This document shows, in pieces, positions 52,043 through 61,094 of a stretch of DNA of 64,000 bases (positions within the stretch are counted from its first letter, which is position 1; every line of letters begins with the position of its first letter). The notes below the pieces were generated by a model. That model had not been told where the DNA came from. It did no database searches and saw only the letters and a list, made by a program, of their open reading frames with translations. Made by a program: the position numbers and the translations under genes. Source of the DNA: JAAURB01 sp049649525. GTDB lineage: Bacteria > Cyanobacteriota > Cyanobacteriia > Cyanobacteriales > Microcoleaceae. Location: contig JBARZE010000046.1 of the NCBI GenBank assembly GCA_049649525.1, positions 11,656 to 75,655 on the forward strand. The letters are read 5' to 3'.

Positions 52043-53274
52043 GATTTTTCTTTGATCTTAATTTTTAGGCCAGTTACCGCTATAGTCGTTAGTTTCTTTG
52101 GGATGACAGCGATGAATAGAACTTTGACTCATCCTTGTTTTCCGGCAGATTTGCGGTATCAATGCTGTCTGCAAGCTTTACAATATTCTTACAATCCGAT
52201 CGTATTTATATCAATAAAATTACTAAAAGTTTAACAATTAATAATATCATTTTAGCTTTTATAATAATATTATTAGTATTTATAAATCATCTCATTTTAA
52301 AGTTAAACAAATATATTATATAGCTAGATTATTATCTTATTTAATTTGCTATCAAGTTAAATATCAATCGAATTAATAACAAATAATCTCTTTTGTTCGC
52401 GACTATAATTGTTAAATTTATTGTTACCTCTTCTGCTCGTAAACGTTCTTGCTGCCCTCGTTGCAACCCCTATCGGAACAACAACACCGTCGCCCATCAC
52501 ACCACCTTAACTCTGTTTCTTATTTCCCGATCGGCTCCCTTCCCACAATGTTAAACATATTGCTATTTTTCTAACTAATAAAGTCGTTTAATTAGATCGC
52601 TTTACCGTTTAATTATTGTATTTTTAAATAAATTAAAATCTATAAATGCATTATTGTTATCATCCTAGTTGTTGTATAGTATTAAAACTATATACCGATT
52701 TAAAGCCATACAGGTATATCTTTCGAGTTGTATTTTCAAATTATTATTATTTTAATTTATATAATAAAACCCTCATAACATCTGGAGCATTATCTAACTT
52801 ATAAATAAAATATTAAACGCTATTATCCTAGTGAAATTCAGGTAAAAAAATAATCTATAAATATAAAAATATATCAGGAAATAGCAGAATATAATTAATT
52901 TAATAAAAACATCTATATTAACATCAGCTAAAAAAGGACTCCTGATAGTTAATTCAGATTCATAACTATAAATAAATTCAACCAATAAACACTGCAATGT
53001 TGTTGAAAAGAAGTGACCCCCAGATATTGCGATCGAGGATGACAAGATCAGCGATATTAACAGTGGTGGGTTCCACTGGACTGACAGATATCATCAGTTT
53101 CGCTTTGAAGTCAGATTAATTTAATTGTATCTAAATTATAGAATTAACAAAACTGTACTTTCAATTAACGGACCATTGACTACAATATAAAAAGTTTTGA
53201 GAACAATACTGAAATGGGGAACTAATGGTGCTAAAATAACGAAATTTGTACGAAAAGTGAATTAAGGGCTAACC
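52043..53274. other. Long AT-rich intergenic region
   Basis: This 1.2-kb stretch between pstS (minus) and bioB (plus) is very AT-rich with many short A/T runs. A more GC-rich island at about 52410-52560 can be read as SSARKRSCCPRCNPYRNNN, with a CPxC pair like the zinc-finger start of IS1-type transposases, but it soon ends and may be chance. An 83-codon minus frame at 52794-53045 has a biased hydrophobic composition and is not believed. The bioB promoter should lie near 53150-53270. Confidence 0.5.
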
Positions 53275-54381
53275 GTGGTTCAAGCACCATCCGAAACTCA
53301 AAATCAGCAACATTTAGGTGCATCTGCTGCATCTGAGTCGTTGAGTTGGGAAACACCCCAGCAGCTTAAAACCCTATTAAATCAAAGGGTTGAACGAATT
53401 ATAGCAGGCGAGTCTCTTACCCGTTCTGAAGCCTTAGCATTAACCCAAATTGAAGGAATTGACAATATTCTGCAGTTGTGTGAGGCTGCGGATCAAGTTC
53501 GTCAAGCCTGTTGCGGTAATACCGTCGATCTGTGTAGTATCGTTAATGTAAAATCGGGGAACTGTTCAGAAAACTGTGGGTTTTGTTCCCAGTCGGTTCA
53601 TCATCGAGGTGTTGACTCCCCCACTTATGGGTTAAAGCCAACTGAAGATATTATTGCCCAAGCCAAAGCCGCAGACGCAGCCGGGGCAAAACGATTTTGC
53701 TTAGTGTCTCAAGGACGAGGAATTAAGTATAATAGCCCTAAATCAACGGAATTTGAACAAATACTCGCAACCGTTCGCCGTATTATCGCTGAAACCGATA
53801 TTAAACCCTGTTGCGCTTTAGGGGAAGTCACCCCAGAACAAGCCCAGGAATTAGCCGAAGCCGGAGTAACGCGCTATAACCATAACTTAGAAGCATCACA
53901 ACGATTTTATTCTAATATTGTCACCACTCATACTTGGCAAGATCGAGTTGATACCGTTAAAAACCTGAAAGCGGCTGGTATTCAAGCCTGTACAGGTGGC
54001 ATTATCGGCATGGGAGAAACCTGGGAAGATCGGGTAGACTTAGCTTTAGCACTGCGAGAATTAGAAGTAGAGTCGGTTCCCATTAACCTGCTTAACCCCC
54101 GTGAGGGAACACCTCTGGGTGAACAAACAAAACTCGATCCCTATGAAGCCTTAAAAGCGATCGCGATTTTTCGGTTAATTTTACCACAGCAAATTCTCCG
54201 ATATGCCGGCGGCCGAGAAGCAGTGATGGGTGAGTTGCAAAACCTGGGGTTAAAATCAGGAATTAACGCGATGTTAATTGGACACTATTTAACCACAATG
54301 GGTCAACCCCCAGAAACAGATCATCAAATGTTAGCCTCCCTGGGACTGCAAGGCGGTGAAGCCCCAATTCCTGGGGTGTGA
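53275..54381 (+). CDS. bioB: Biotin synthase
   Basis: The product is 368 residues from a GTG. The radical-SAM cluster motif is NCSENCGFCSQS (C97, C101, C104), with YNHNLEAS and the later PINLLNPREGTPLG typical of BioB. It inserts sulfur into dethiobiotin using a [4Fe-4S] cluster for SAM cleavage and a [2Fe-2S] cluster as sulfur source. The N-terminal 30 residues are a weakly conserved extension. bioY follows 105 bases later. Confidence 0.97.
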   Translation: MVQAPSETQNQQHLGASAASESLSWETPQQLKTLLNQRVERIIAGESLTRSEALALTQIEGIDNILQLCEAADQVRQACCGNTVDLCSIVNVKSGNCSENCGFCSQSVHHRGVDSPTYGLKPTEDIIAQAKAADAAGAKRFCLVSQGRGIKYNSPKSTEFEQILATVRRIIAETDIKPCCALGEVTPEQAQELAEAGVTRYNHNLEASQRFYSNIVTTHTWQDRVDTVKNLKAAGIQACTGGIIGMGETWEDRVDLALALRELEVESVPINLLNPREGTPLGEQTKLDPYEALKAIAIFRLILPQQILRYAGGREAVMGELQNLGLKSGINAMLIGHYLTTMGQPPETDHQMLASLGLQGGEAPIPGV

Positions 54382-54434
54382 GGAGAGGGGGAGAAAGGGA
54401 AGACATGGAGACGAGGAAAATCAACCGTTGCCCG

Positions 54435-54464
54435 TTACCTGTTGCTTATTTACCTGTTGCTTAT
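54435..54464. repeat. 15-base tandem repeat between bioB and bioY
   Basis: TTACCTGTTGCTTAT occurs twice without a gap (54435-54449 and 54450-54464). It is a small local duplication in the 105-base spacer. Confidence 0.85.
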
Positions 54465-54486
54465 TCTCTCTAAGAACGAATAACCA

Positions 54487-55092
54487 ATGACGAATGACCA
54501 AAAATCAATGACACTTCCGTTTGAATTTTTATGGGCTATCATTGGTGTTCTGTTAACAATTGGTGGCACGTTTATCGAAGCCTCTGTTGCTGATCCTTCT
54601 TGGCTGTGGGAACAGAAAGGAATTCAGGTTTATTCCTTGGGTGTGACTTATCAAATTGGGGCTGTTTTACTCGTCGGTTGCATGGGGGGAAAAAACGCAG
54701 CCGCCATGTCTCAAATTGCTTATTTAGCCTTAGGACTAACCATATTACCTATTTTCTCAGAAGGCGGAGGAATTAGCTATCTGAGTGAACCAACATTTGG
54801 CTATTTACTCGGGTTTATTCCCGGTGGCTGGGTGTGTGGATATCTGGCTTTTAAAGCGACGGCGAAACTAGAATTATTTGCATTTAGTTGTTGTTGTGGG
54901 TTACTGGCAACTCATGCTTTAGGTATTTTTTATTTAATTGTATATGGCATTTTCAGCGGCGGTACTATCTATAATTTGTCGATCTTAGAAGCCATCGATC
55001 AATATTCATTTTATCCCTTCCCAGGACAACTTGGGGTCGCTTGTGCAGTCGCGGTGTTATCTTATCTTTTAAGAGGAATTTTATTCTATTAA
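54487..55092 (+). CDS. bioY: Biotin transporter BioY
   Basis: The product is 201 residues with about six membrane helices and the BioY pattern (…GGGISYLSEPTFGYLLGFIPGGW, in which the P-T-F-GYLLGF core is diagnostic). BioY is the substrate-binding S component of the ECF transporter for biotin. An ATG eight codons in (MTLPFEFLW) is an alternative start. The adjacency to bioB suggests shared control by biotin status. The ECF energising subunits are not in the window. Confidence 0.85.
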   Translation: MTNDQKSMTLPFEFLWAIIGVLLTIGGTFIEASVADPSWLWEQKGIQVYSLGVTYQIGAVLLVGCMGGKNAAAMSQIAYLALGLTILPIFSEGGGISYLSEPTFGYLLGFIPGGWVCGYLAFKATAKLELFAFSCCCGLLATHALGIFYLIVYGIFSGGTIYNLSILEAIDQYSFYPFPGQLGVACAVAVLSYLLRGILFY

Positions 55093-55143
55093 TCTCATAA
55101 ACTTTCCGGTAAACTGTAGAGACAATGCTTAAATTTCGCCTTC

Positions 55144-55644
55144 ATGCGCTTTAAACGAAATCCTATTTTTTGGATCGCTGCCGTCATCAGCCTCATTATC
55201 GATCATCTCACAAAATTTTGGGTGGTTCAGACCTTTGAACTCACCGTCCCCCCGGAGACGAACCCCATTTGGCCAGATATATTTCACTTCACTTATGTGG
55301 TGAATACAGGCGCTGCCTTTAGTTTATTTAGCAATGGCGGAGTGTATTGGTTACGCTGGCTATCATTAATTGTGAGTTTGGCATTAATGGCAATGGCCTG
55401 GTTTGGACCACGCTGCGACCGTTATGAACAATTAGGCTATGGTTTAATTTTAGGAGGGGCTTTAGGCAATGGCATAGATCGCTTCGTTTCCGGTCATGTA
55501 GTGGATTTTCTGGACTTTCGACTGATTCGGTTTCCGGTATTTAATATCGCTGATGTCTCCATCAACTTAGGCATTCTCTGTCTGCTGATCGCCATTTTTC
55601 GGGCCCCACCAAACCGTCCCCATCCTTCTAGTCAGTCCAAATAA
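55144..55644 (+). CDS. lspA: Lipoprotein signal peptidase (signal peptidase II)
   Basis: The product is 166 residues with four membrane helices. The conserved blocks are VVNTGAAFSLFSNG, GNGIDRFVSGHVVDFLDF and FNIADVSINLG; the two catalytic aspartates are in the GHVVDF and NIADV blocks. It cleaves the signal peptide of lipoproteins such as PstS after lipidation. Its last 26 codons are overlapped on the opposite strand by the end of the transposase frame. The polar tail RPHPSSQSK appears normal, so the gene is probably intact. Confidence 0.95.
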   Translation: MRFKRNPIFWIAAVISLIIDHLTKFWVVQTFELTVPPETNPIWPDIFHFTYVVNTGAAFSLFSNGGVYWLRWLSLIVSLALMAMAWFGPRCDRYEQLGYGLILGGALGNGIDRFVSGHVVDFLDFRLIRFPVFNIADVSINLGILCLLIAIFRAPPNRPHPSSQSK

Positions 55645-56049
55645 ACGGGCAAGGGGTCTCCCGTTATAATCTCTGATAAGCGCGGGAGGGGAATTGCCCA
55701 ACGGGGTATTTGGGTCTTGAACATAACTTTTCAATTGTTCTATTGTTACTCCCCCACAAGAAGCCACGAAATACGAACCTGTCGAGAAAACCCGTTTGTC
55801 ACCGTAAAACTTCTTGAGGTGTTCTGGAAACTCCTTGCGAATCAGGCGACTGGTAACGGTTTTAATATTTGCGATTAGTTTGACGGGTGGAACTTTTGGG
55901 TTGAAATCAACTAAGAGGTGAACATGGTCTGTTTCTCCGTTGAATTCAATCAAATGGCACTCCCATTTCACACAAGTATCGGCACAGATTTGATTCAGCC
56001 TGGTTAATATCTCGTCTGTAATGGTTTTTCGTCTGTATTTAGTCACCAA
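55567..56049 (-). CDS. tnpA: IS200/IS605-type TnpA transposase (Y1), ends altered
   Basis: The frame encodes 160 residues from a GTG. HUH is DHVHLLVDF (H42, H44) and the catalytic Tyr is Y109 in EQLKSYVQDP. This enzyme cuts and joins single-stranded IS ends. Both ends are odd. The frame stays open upstream and reads NNRSVYRLTAHIVLVTKYRR, the usual N-terminus of the family, but there is no ATG, so the real start has been lost or is non-standard. At the other end the frame runs about 40 residues past the usual stop, antisense into lspA. A divergent tnpB fragment follows. Confidence 0.82.
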   Translation of the reverse strand: MVTKYRRKTITDEILTRLNQICADTCVKWECHLIEFNGETDHVHLLVDFNPKVPPVKLIANIKTVTSRLIRKEFPEHLKKFYGDKRVFSTGSYFVASCGGVTIEQLKSYVQDPNTPLGNSPPALIRDYNGRPLARLFGLTRRMGTVWWGPKNGDQQTENA

Positions 56050-56139
56050 TACAATATGTGCAGTAAGACGATAAACAGACCTATTATTTTTTGTATAGTT
56101 ACCTTTGACGAGATTACGGTAAATAGTACAATAAAAATC

Positions 56140-56715
56140 ATGATACTCACTTACGTCTACCGAATCAAGCCAAACCTTGAACAGATAGCCATCATGGACA
56201 GATGGTTAGAATTGTTGCGTCGCCATTGGAACTATGCTCTAGGACAAAGGCTTGATTGGCTCAATCGAACTGGTTGTTCGATTGATAGGTGCAGTATCAT
56301 CAGTGAGGCGATTGGTGAAATGCCTCAAACCGTTAACTATTACACTCAGCAATCAGCTATACAGGAAACTAAGCGGTTGTTTGCGAAGTACAAGCTGATT
56401 TACGCCGAAACTCAACAGGTTAACCTACAACGATTAAATAAAGCATGGGAGCGATGGAGGAACAGAGATGCCAGTGGTAAGCGTGGCGGTAGACCTAGAT
56501 TTAAGAAACAAGGTCAATTACGCTCATTTGTATTCCCACGGGTAAACAATTCTAAAGCCGGAGCTAAGTTGATTGATGGTGTTTTGAGCTTGAGCCGAAT
56601 TGGGTCAATACCTGTGGTCATGCACAGGTCTATTGCGCAGGGGTTCACCTTAAAGCAATGTACCATCATCAAAAAAGCAGATGGTTGGTATCATAAACTT
56701 TGTACGCAAATGTAG
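56140..56715 (+). pseudogene. tnpB: TnpB (IS605 OrfB) truncated after 191 residues
   Basis: The ATG at 56140 begins MILTYVYRIKPNLEQIAIMD, the usual start of TnpB; the frame goes through the N-terminal HTH and wedge part (GGRPRFKKQGQLRSFVFPRV) and stops at TAG after KKADGWYHKLCTQM. Normal TnpB has about 400 residues; the RuvC catalytic half and zinc finger are gone. TnpB is an RNA-guided nuclease, so this copy cannot cut. The break falls at the AAATGTAGTC direct repeats. It is divergent from tnpA, the IS605-type layout. Confidence 0.8.
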
Positions 56716-56740
56716 TCAAATGTAGTCAAATGCTGTCAAA
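56708..56740 (+). repeat. Triple AAATGTAGTC direct repeat at the tnpB break
   Basis: AAATGTAGTC is present three times with a 10-base period (56708, 56718 and, with changes, 56728). An inverted near-copy, TTTGACTATATTT, lies at 58159-58171 past the second tnpB. The two may mark the limits of the second element. Confidence 0.6.
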
Positions 56741-56918
56741 TCTCTCTGGGATTTCCATACTATTATTTGCGGACAATTCCGTCAATTAGGAGTAGTGCGA
56801 TACGGCGTGCCACCACTTTAATGGTAGGATAAAAATTGAGAAAACTATGTAAAAACTAAGCATACAATTAGAATCACCAATCTTGTCAAATGATTGACTC
56901 ATTACTTACAAGAGAGCA

Positions 56919-58146
56919 ATGAGATTAGTAGAAAGACATATTATCCAACCCCAACATCGGTTTTTCGGTGAAATAGACCGACTCTGTTGGCTGTCTAAAA
57001 ATCTCTATAACTACGCTAATTACATGGTCAGGCAGTCTTTCATATTCGATCATTTCTATCGCTCATATAATGACATTCAAAAAATCTTACAGGGAACTGA
57101 ACCTTATCAAGCCTTACCCGCCAAAGTCTCTCAACAAGTCTTGATGGTCTTAGACCGAAATTGGAAAAGTTTTCTAGCCGCTAATCAGGCTTACAAACAA
57201 CACCCCGAAAAATTCAATGGTCGTCCGAAACTCCCGAAATACAAAAATACTGAGACGGGTCGGAATCTGCTGATTTATACAATTCAAGCACTCAGCAAGC
57301 CACAATTAAAACAAGGTATTATTCATCCAAGCCAAACCAAAATCTATCTCAGAACCACTATAGAAACATCAAAAATTAAACAAGTTCGTATCATCCCCAG
57401 ACTGAATCACTATGTCATTGAGGTCATTTATGAAGCTGAACTCTTACAATACGAGCTAAAAGAAAATAGTATTGCCAGTATTGATATAGGATTAAACAAC
57501 CTGGCTACATTAACATTCAATCAAGCAGGTATCCCACCACTCTTGATCAATGGCAGACCGTTAAAATCAATCAATCAATACTACAATAAAGTTTTAGGTT
57601 CTCTTCAATCCCTTTTACCCAAACATCAATCCAGTCGCCGGATGAAAAAGCTGTGCAACAGAAGAGAGTTCAAAATTAATGATTATCTTCCGTATTGCGT
57701 CTCGATTGGTAATCAATACCTTAGTCCATCACCAAATTGGCACTCTAGTTATTGGCAAAAATCTGATGTGGAAACAAAAAATCCACTTAGGTTTGAAGAC
57801 GAATCAAAACTTTGTTCAGATTCCTCATGCTCAGTTTATAGAAATGTTATCTTACAAAGCCAAACTAGCAGGGATTCAGGTAATTTTCACTGAAGAATCT
57901 TATACTTCAAAATCCAGTTTTATTGATAATGATCCCATTCCGGTGTATAAGGCGGGTGAGAAAAATCAGTTAACGTTCAGTGGAAAAAGGGTAAAACGAG
58001 GTTTATATCGCACAGCCTGTGGACGATTGATTAATGCCGATGTTAACGGTTCTCTGAATATTATGAGAAAAGCAATCCCAAATGCTTTTAGCTATGGGAT
58101 GGAGGGTGTTGTAGTTCACCCCGTTCGGGTAACACCGACAAAATGA
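56919..58146 (+). pseudogene. tnpB: TnpB (IS1341-type) disrupted by a 2-base deletion
   Basis: The first frame (324 codons to 57893) has PKLPKYKNTETGRNLLIYTI and the RuvC Asp in ASIDIGLNNLATLTF (D189). It leaves the family after EFKINDY; the second frame carries IFRIASRLVINTL, the RuvC Glu in IFTEESYTSKSSF and the last Asp in GRLINADVNGSLNIMRKA. Restoring AT at about 57684 (GATTATATCTTCC) joins them as KINDYIFRIASRLV. This family member lacks the CxxC zinc finger naturally found in other TnpBs. No tnpA belongs to it. An ATG at 56919 with AGAGAG upstream is the likely start. Confidence 0.88.
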
Positions 58147-58190
58147 AGGTGTGTCATATTTGACTATATTTTTATGAACTATTAACATGC

Positions 58191-58319
58191 ATGAATCGTG
58201 TATTAATGGCGGTTGGACTGCCGCTGAATGGCTGTGGTAAATCGGTTATTGATGTCGAGGAGCAGCAAGTCTCATTTGTAAATCTGAGAAGCCTACTACA
58301 TCATAATATACAGATTTGA
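58191..58319 (+). other. 42-codon frame, possible TnpB C-terminal scrap
   Basis: ATG at 58191 encodes MNRVLMAVGLPLNGCGKSVI and 22 more residues to TGA 58319. The pattern 'AVGLP...CG' followed by EEQQVSFVN resembles the variable C-terminal tails of IS605-type TnpB proteins. It may be the displaced end of the truncated tnpB at 56140, or chance. Confidence 0.25.
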
Positions 58320-58419
58320 TGTAGGAGTAGTCACATAAAATCAATCGATTACAATCTTAAAAGTATAAGAAAGCTAGAATGATCAGATAAGTTGTGTGAC
58401 CCGCCGCTGACATCAAAAT

Positions 58420-60693
58420 ATGTCCTCAACAAAGCCCCCCCAAAAGCCAAAAACCCTTCTGAGTAATCTTACCCAAGTTGTTCAGACTCTTCATGCTAGA
58501 GTTAATTTTTCCCGACTCTTAATCAAACCCAATGCAAAAGTGCCCGAAATTTGGGTACAAAACGCTGATGCAGATCGGGCTGATATTTATCCATTACTCG
58601 GCGATCGCTACATTGTCGGCCGCTCTTCCAAAAATTGTGATATCGTAGTCCGAAACCCTGTTGTCAGTCAAGTTCATCTCTGTTTAATTCGTCAAACCCC
58701 AAAACCCTGTCGCGCATTTACCATTAGAGATGAAGACTCGACCAACGGTATCTACCACGGTCGTCGGCGGGTGAAAAAATTTCCTTTACGGCATCAAGAC
58801 ATTATCACCTTAGGCCCTCCAGAACTCGCCAATGGGGTTCGTCTACAATATATTGATCCACCGCCTCTATACAAAAAAGTGGCTCAGTATAGCTTTCTGG
58901 GGTTTTGTGGCATCAGTGCAATTGTTACGGCTTTTACCTTATTAGAGTGGCAAAAGTTCTCTGTGCGTCCGCTGCCGCCCCAAACCAATCGCCCCGTTAC
59001 TGTTTACGATAATAATAATAATCCGCTACGCCCTAATACCAGTCAAGCTTTTAGTCAAGAAGTTAATGACCGCAATATCGATAATTTAGACGAGATTTCC
59101 TCCTATTTACCCGATGCCGTCAAAGCATCCGAAGATAGCCGTTTTTATTGGCATTTAGGAATTGATCCAGTCGGAATATTACGGGCATTCATTACCAACC
59201 TGCGCGGCGGCGAAATTCGCGAAGGAGGGAGCACACTCTCTCAACAACTTGCCCGCAGTATCTTTCGAGATTATGTCGGCACCGATGACTCAGCCGGACG
59301 TAAACTCAGAGAAGCGATTGTTGCGCTCAAATTAGAAGCCGTTTACAACAAGCAGCAGCTACTACTGGCTTATATTAATCGTGTCTATTTAGGATTAGAT
59401 TTGTATGGGTTTGAAGACGCAGCTCAATTTTACTTTGCTAAATCAGCAAGCGAATTAACCTTATCGGAAGCCGCAACGTTAGTCGGGATTTTACCTGCGC
59501 CTAATACTTTTAATCCGATTCAAAACTATCAGTTAGCCATTGAATATCGCGATCGCGTCATCGAAAGAATGTTAAGTTTAGGCATGATTAGTAGTGAAGA
59601 AGCCGACACTGCTCGTCGATCACGGATTGAGATTAATTCTAAAGCAAAAGAACTGCTACAAAGTACCACAGCGCCTTATTTCTATGATTATGTATTTGTG
59701 GAAATGGAGCAATTATTAGGATCTCAACTAGCTCGAGAAGGGAACTTTATTGTTGAAACGGGTTTAAATCCGCGTTTACAAACCCAAGCAGAAAATGCTT
59801 TGCAAAATACCGTCAATACCACAGGTCAACAGGTCGGATTTTCTCAGGGAGGACTCGTCACCCTCAACACCCGCACAGGAGAAATTCTCACGATGGTTGG
59901 GGGCAGTAATTATGAACAAACCCAATTTAACCGCGCGGCTCAAGCGTTGCGTCAACCGGGATCTACTTTTAAGGTGTTTACCTACGCTGCTGCATTAAAT
60001 CAAGGAATTGCTCCGGGTCAATCTTACAGTTGCGCCCCCTTCACTTGGCAAGGACAAAATTTTCGGGGTTGTGATCGCTCTCAAGGGGAAGTAGATATGT
60101 ATCGGGGCATGGCATTATCTGAAAATATTACCGCCCTACGAATTGCTCAGCAAGTGGGTTTAGATCAGGTGGTGCGAATGGCAAACCGTTTAGGCATTCA
60201 ATCTCAACTCGATCCGGTGCCGGGTTTGATACTGGGTCAAAGCGAGGTAACGCTTTTAGAAATGACGGGATCGTTTGCTATAATCGCTAATAATGGTGTG
60301 TTATATCGTCCCCATGCGATTCGCCGGATTTTGGATAGTAGTGATTGTACAGATCCCAATAATCGTGAAACCTGTCGGGTGATTTATTCTTATGATAGGG
60401 AAAATCCCAATCCTCCTCAGCTATTGCCTCCGTTAGTCTCTCAAACCATGACCCAGCTTTTACAAGGTGTGATTCGCAATGGCACCGGTCGAAGTGCTTT
60501 CCTTGGGTTAGGAGAAGCGGGAAAAACGGGAACAACCAATGATAATGTGGATTTGTGGTTTATTGGTTACATTCCGAATCAATACTTAGCCACAGGGGTG
60601 TGGTTAGGCAATGATGACAATAGTCCGACCAATGGCAGTAGCGCTGATGCAGCGAGGCTTTGGGCAGATTATATGTCTCAAATTGTACGATAG
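58420..60693 (+). CDS. Class A penicillin-binding protein with N-terminal FHA domain
   Basis: The product is 757 residues. A forkhead-associated domain occupies about 60-145 (YIVGRSSKNCDIVV, VSQVHLCLI, DSTNGIYHG). One membrane helix is at about 155-175. The GT51 glycosyltransferase has the catalytic Glu in ASEDSRFYWHLGIDP (E238) and GGSTLSQQLARSIF. The transpeptidase has SxxK at S515 (PGSTFKVFTY), SEN in ALSENITALR and KTGTT at about 702-706. It polymerises and cross-links peptidoglycan outside the membrane, while the cytoplasmic FHA domain binds phosphothreonine, so its activity is probably tied to Ser/Thr kinase signalling. This fusion is known in cyanobacteria. Confidence 0.95.
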   Translation: MSSTKPPQKPKTLLSNLTQVVQTLHARVNFSRLLIKPNAKVPEIWVQNADADRADIYPLLGDRYIVGRSSKNCDIVVRNPVVSQVHLCLIRQTPKPCRAFTIRDEDSTNGIYHGRRRVKKFPLRHQDIITLGPPELANGVRLQYIDPPPLYKKVAQYSFLGFCGISAIVTAFTLLEWQKFSVRPLPPQTNRPVTVYDNNNNPLRPNTSQAFSQEVNDRNIDNLDEISSYLPDAVKASEDSRFYWHLGIDPVGILRAFITNLRGGEIREGGSTLSQQLARSIFRDYVGTDDSAGRKLREAIVALKLEAVYNKQQLLLAYINRVYLGLDLYGFEDAAQFYFAKSASELTLSEAATLVGILPAPNTFNPIQNYQLAIEYRDRVIERMLSLGMISSEEADTARRSRIEINSKAKELLQSTTAPYFYDYVFVEMEQLLGSQLAREGNFIVETGLNPRLQTQAENALQNTVNTTGQQVGFSQGGLVTLNTRTGEILTMVGGSNYEQTQFNRAAQALRQPGSTFKVFTYAAALNQGIAPGQSYSCAPFTWQGQNFRGCDRSQGEVDMYRGMALSENITALRIAQQVGLDQVVRMANRLGIQSQLDPVPGLILGQSEVTLLEMTGSFAIIANNGVLYRPHAIRRILDSSDCTDPNNRETCRVIYSYDRENPNPPQLLPPLVSQTMTQLLQGVIRNGTGRSAFLGLGEAGKTGTTNDNVDLWFIGYIPNQYLATGVWLGNDDNSPTNGSSADAARLWADYMSQIVR

Positions 60694-60785
60694 GAATCAC
60701 TAACCTTAATCAGCGATCTTGTTGTAGTTGAAATTAAAAAAATTACCATGAGTCGCTGGTGACAACTAACAGTAATTTGTGGGTA

Positions 60786-60858
<73 letters not shown>

Positions 60859-61094
60859 TCATTTTTCAGGCTTTACTATTATAGCAGATTAGATTTCATT
60901 TTTGCAAGCTTTTTTTTCAAGAACTGTGATTTCATTGAGGTGGAGGCAAAAAAGCAGTTAAACACCAACATGAAATTGAGTGGGTCAGATATTTGAGAAT
61001 CACAGAAGTTATAGATCATAGTGACTTTTAGGACATAAAGTTAATCTTAAAAGCCACTATTATCGTTATGGTTAAGAGGAATGAATCAGAATGA

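Noticed and set aside
52410..52560. Possible IS1-type transposase start with CPRC motif in the spacer before bioB
   Set aside because: Only about 20 residues look plausible and the rest does not continue as a zinc finger; chance cannot be excluded.
52794..53045. 83-codon minus-strand frame starting MSSSIAISGG
   Set aside because: It lies in a very AT-rich spacer, is rich in Ile/Phe/Tyr from the base composition, has no ribosome site and resembles no family.
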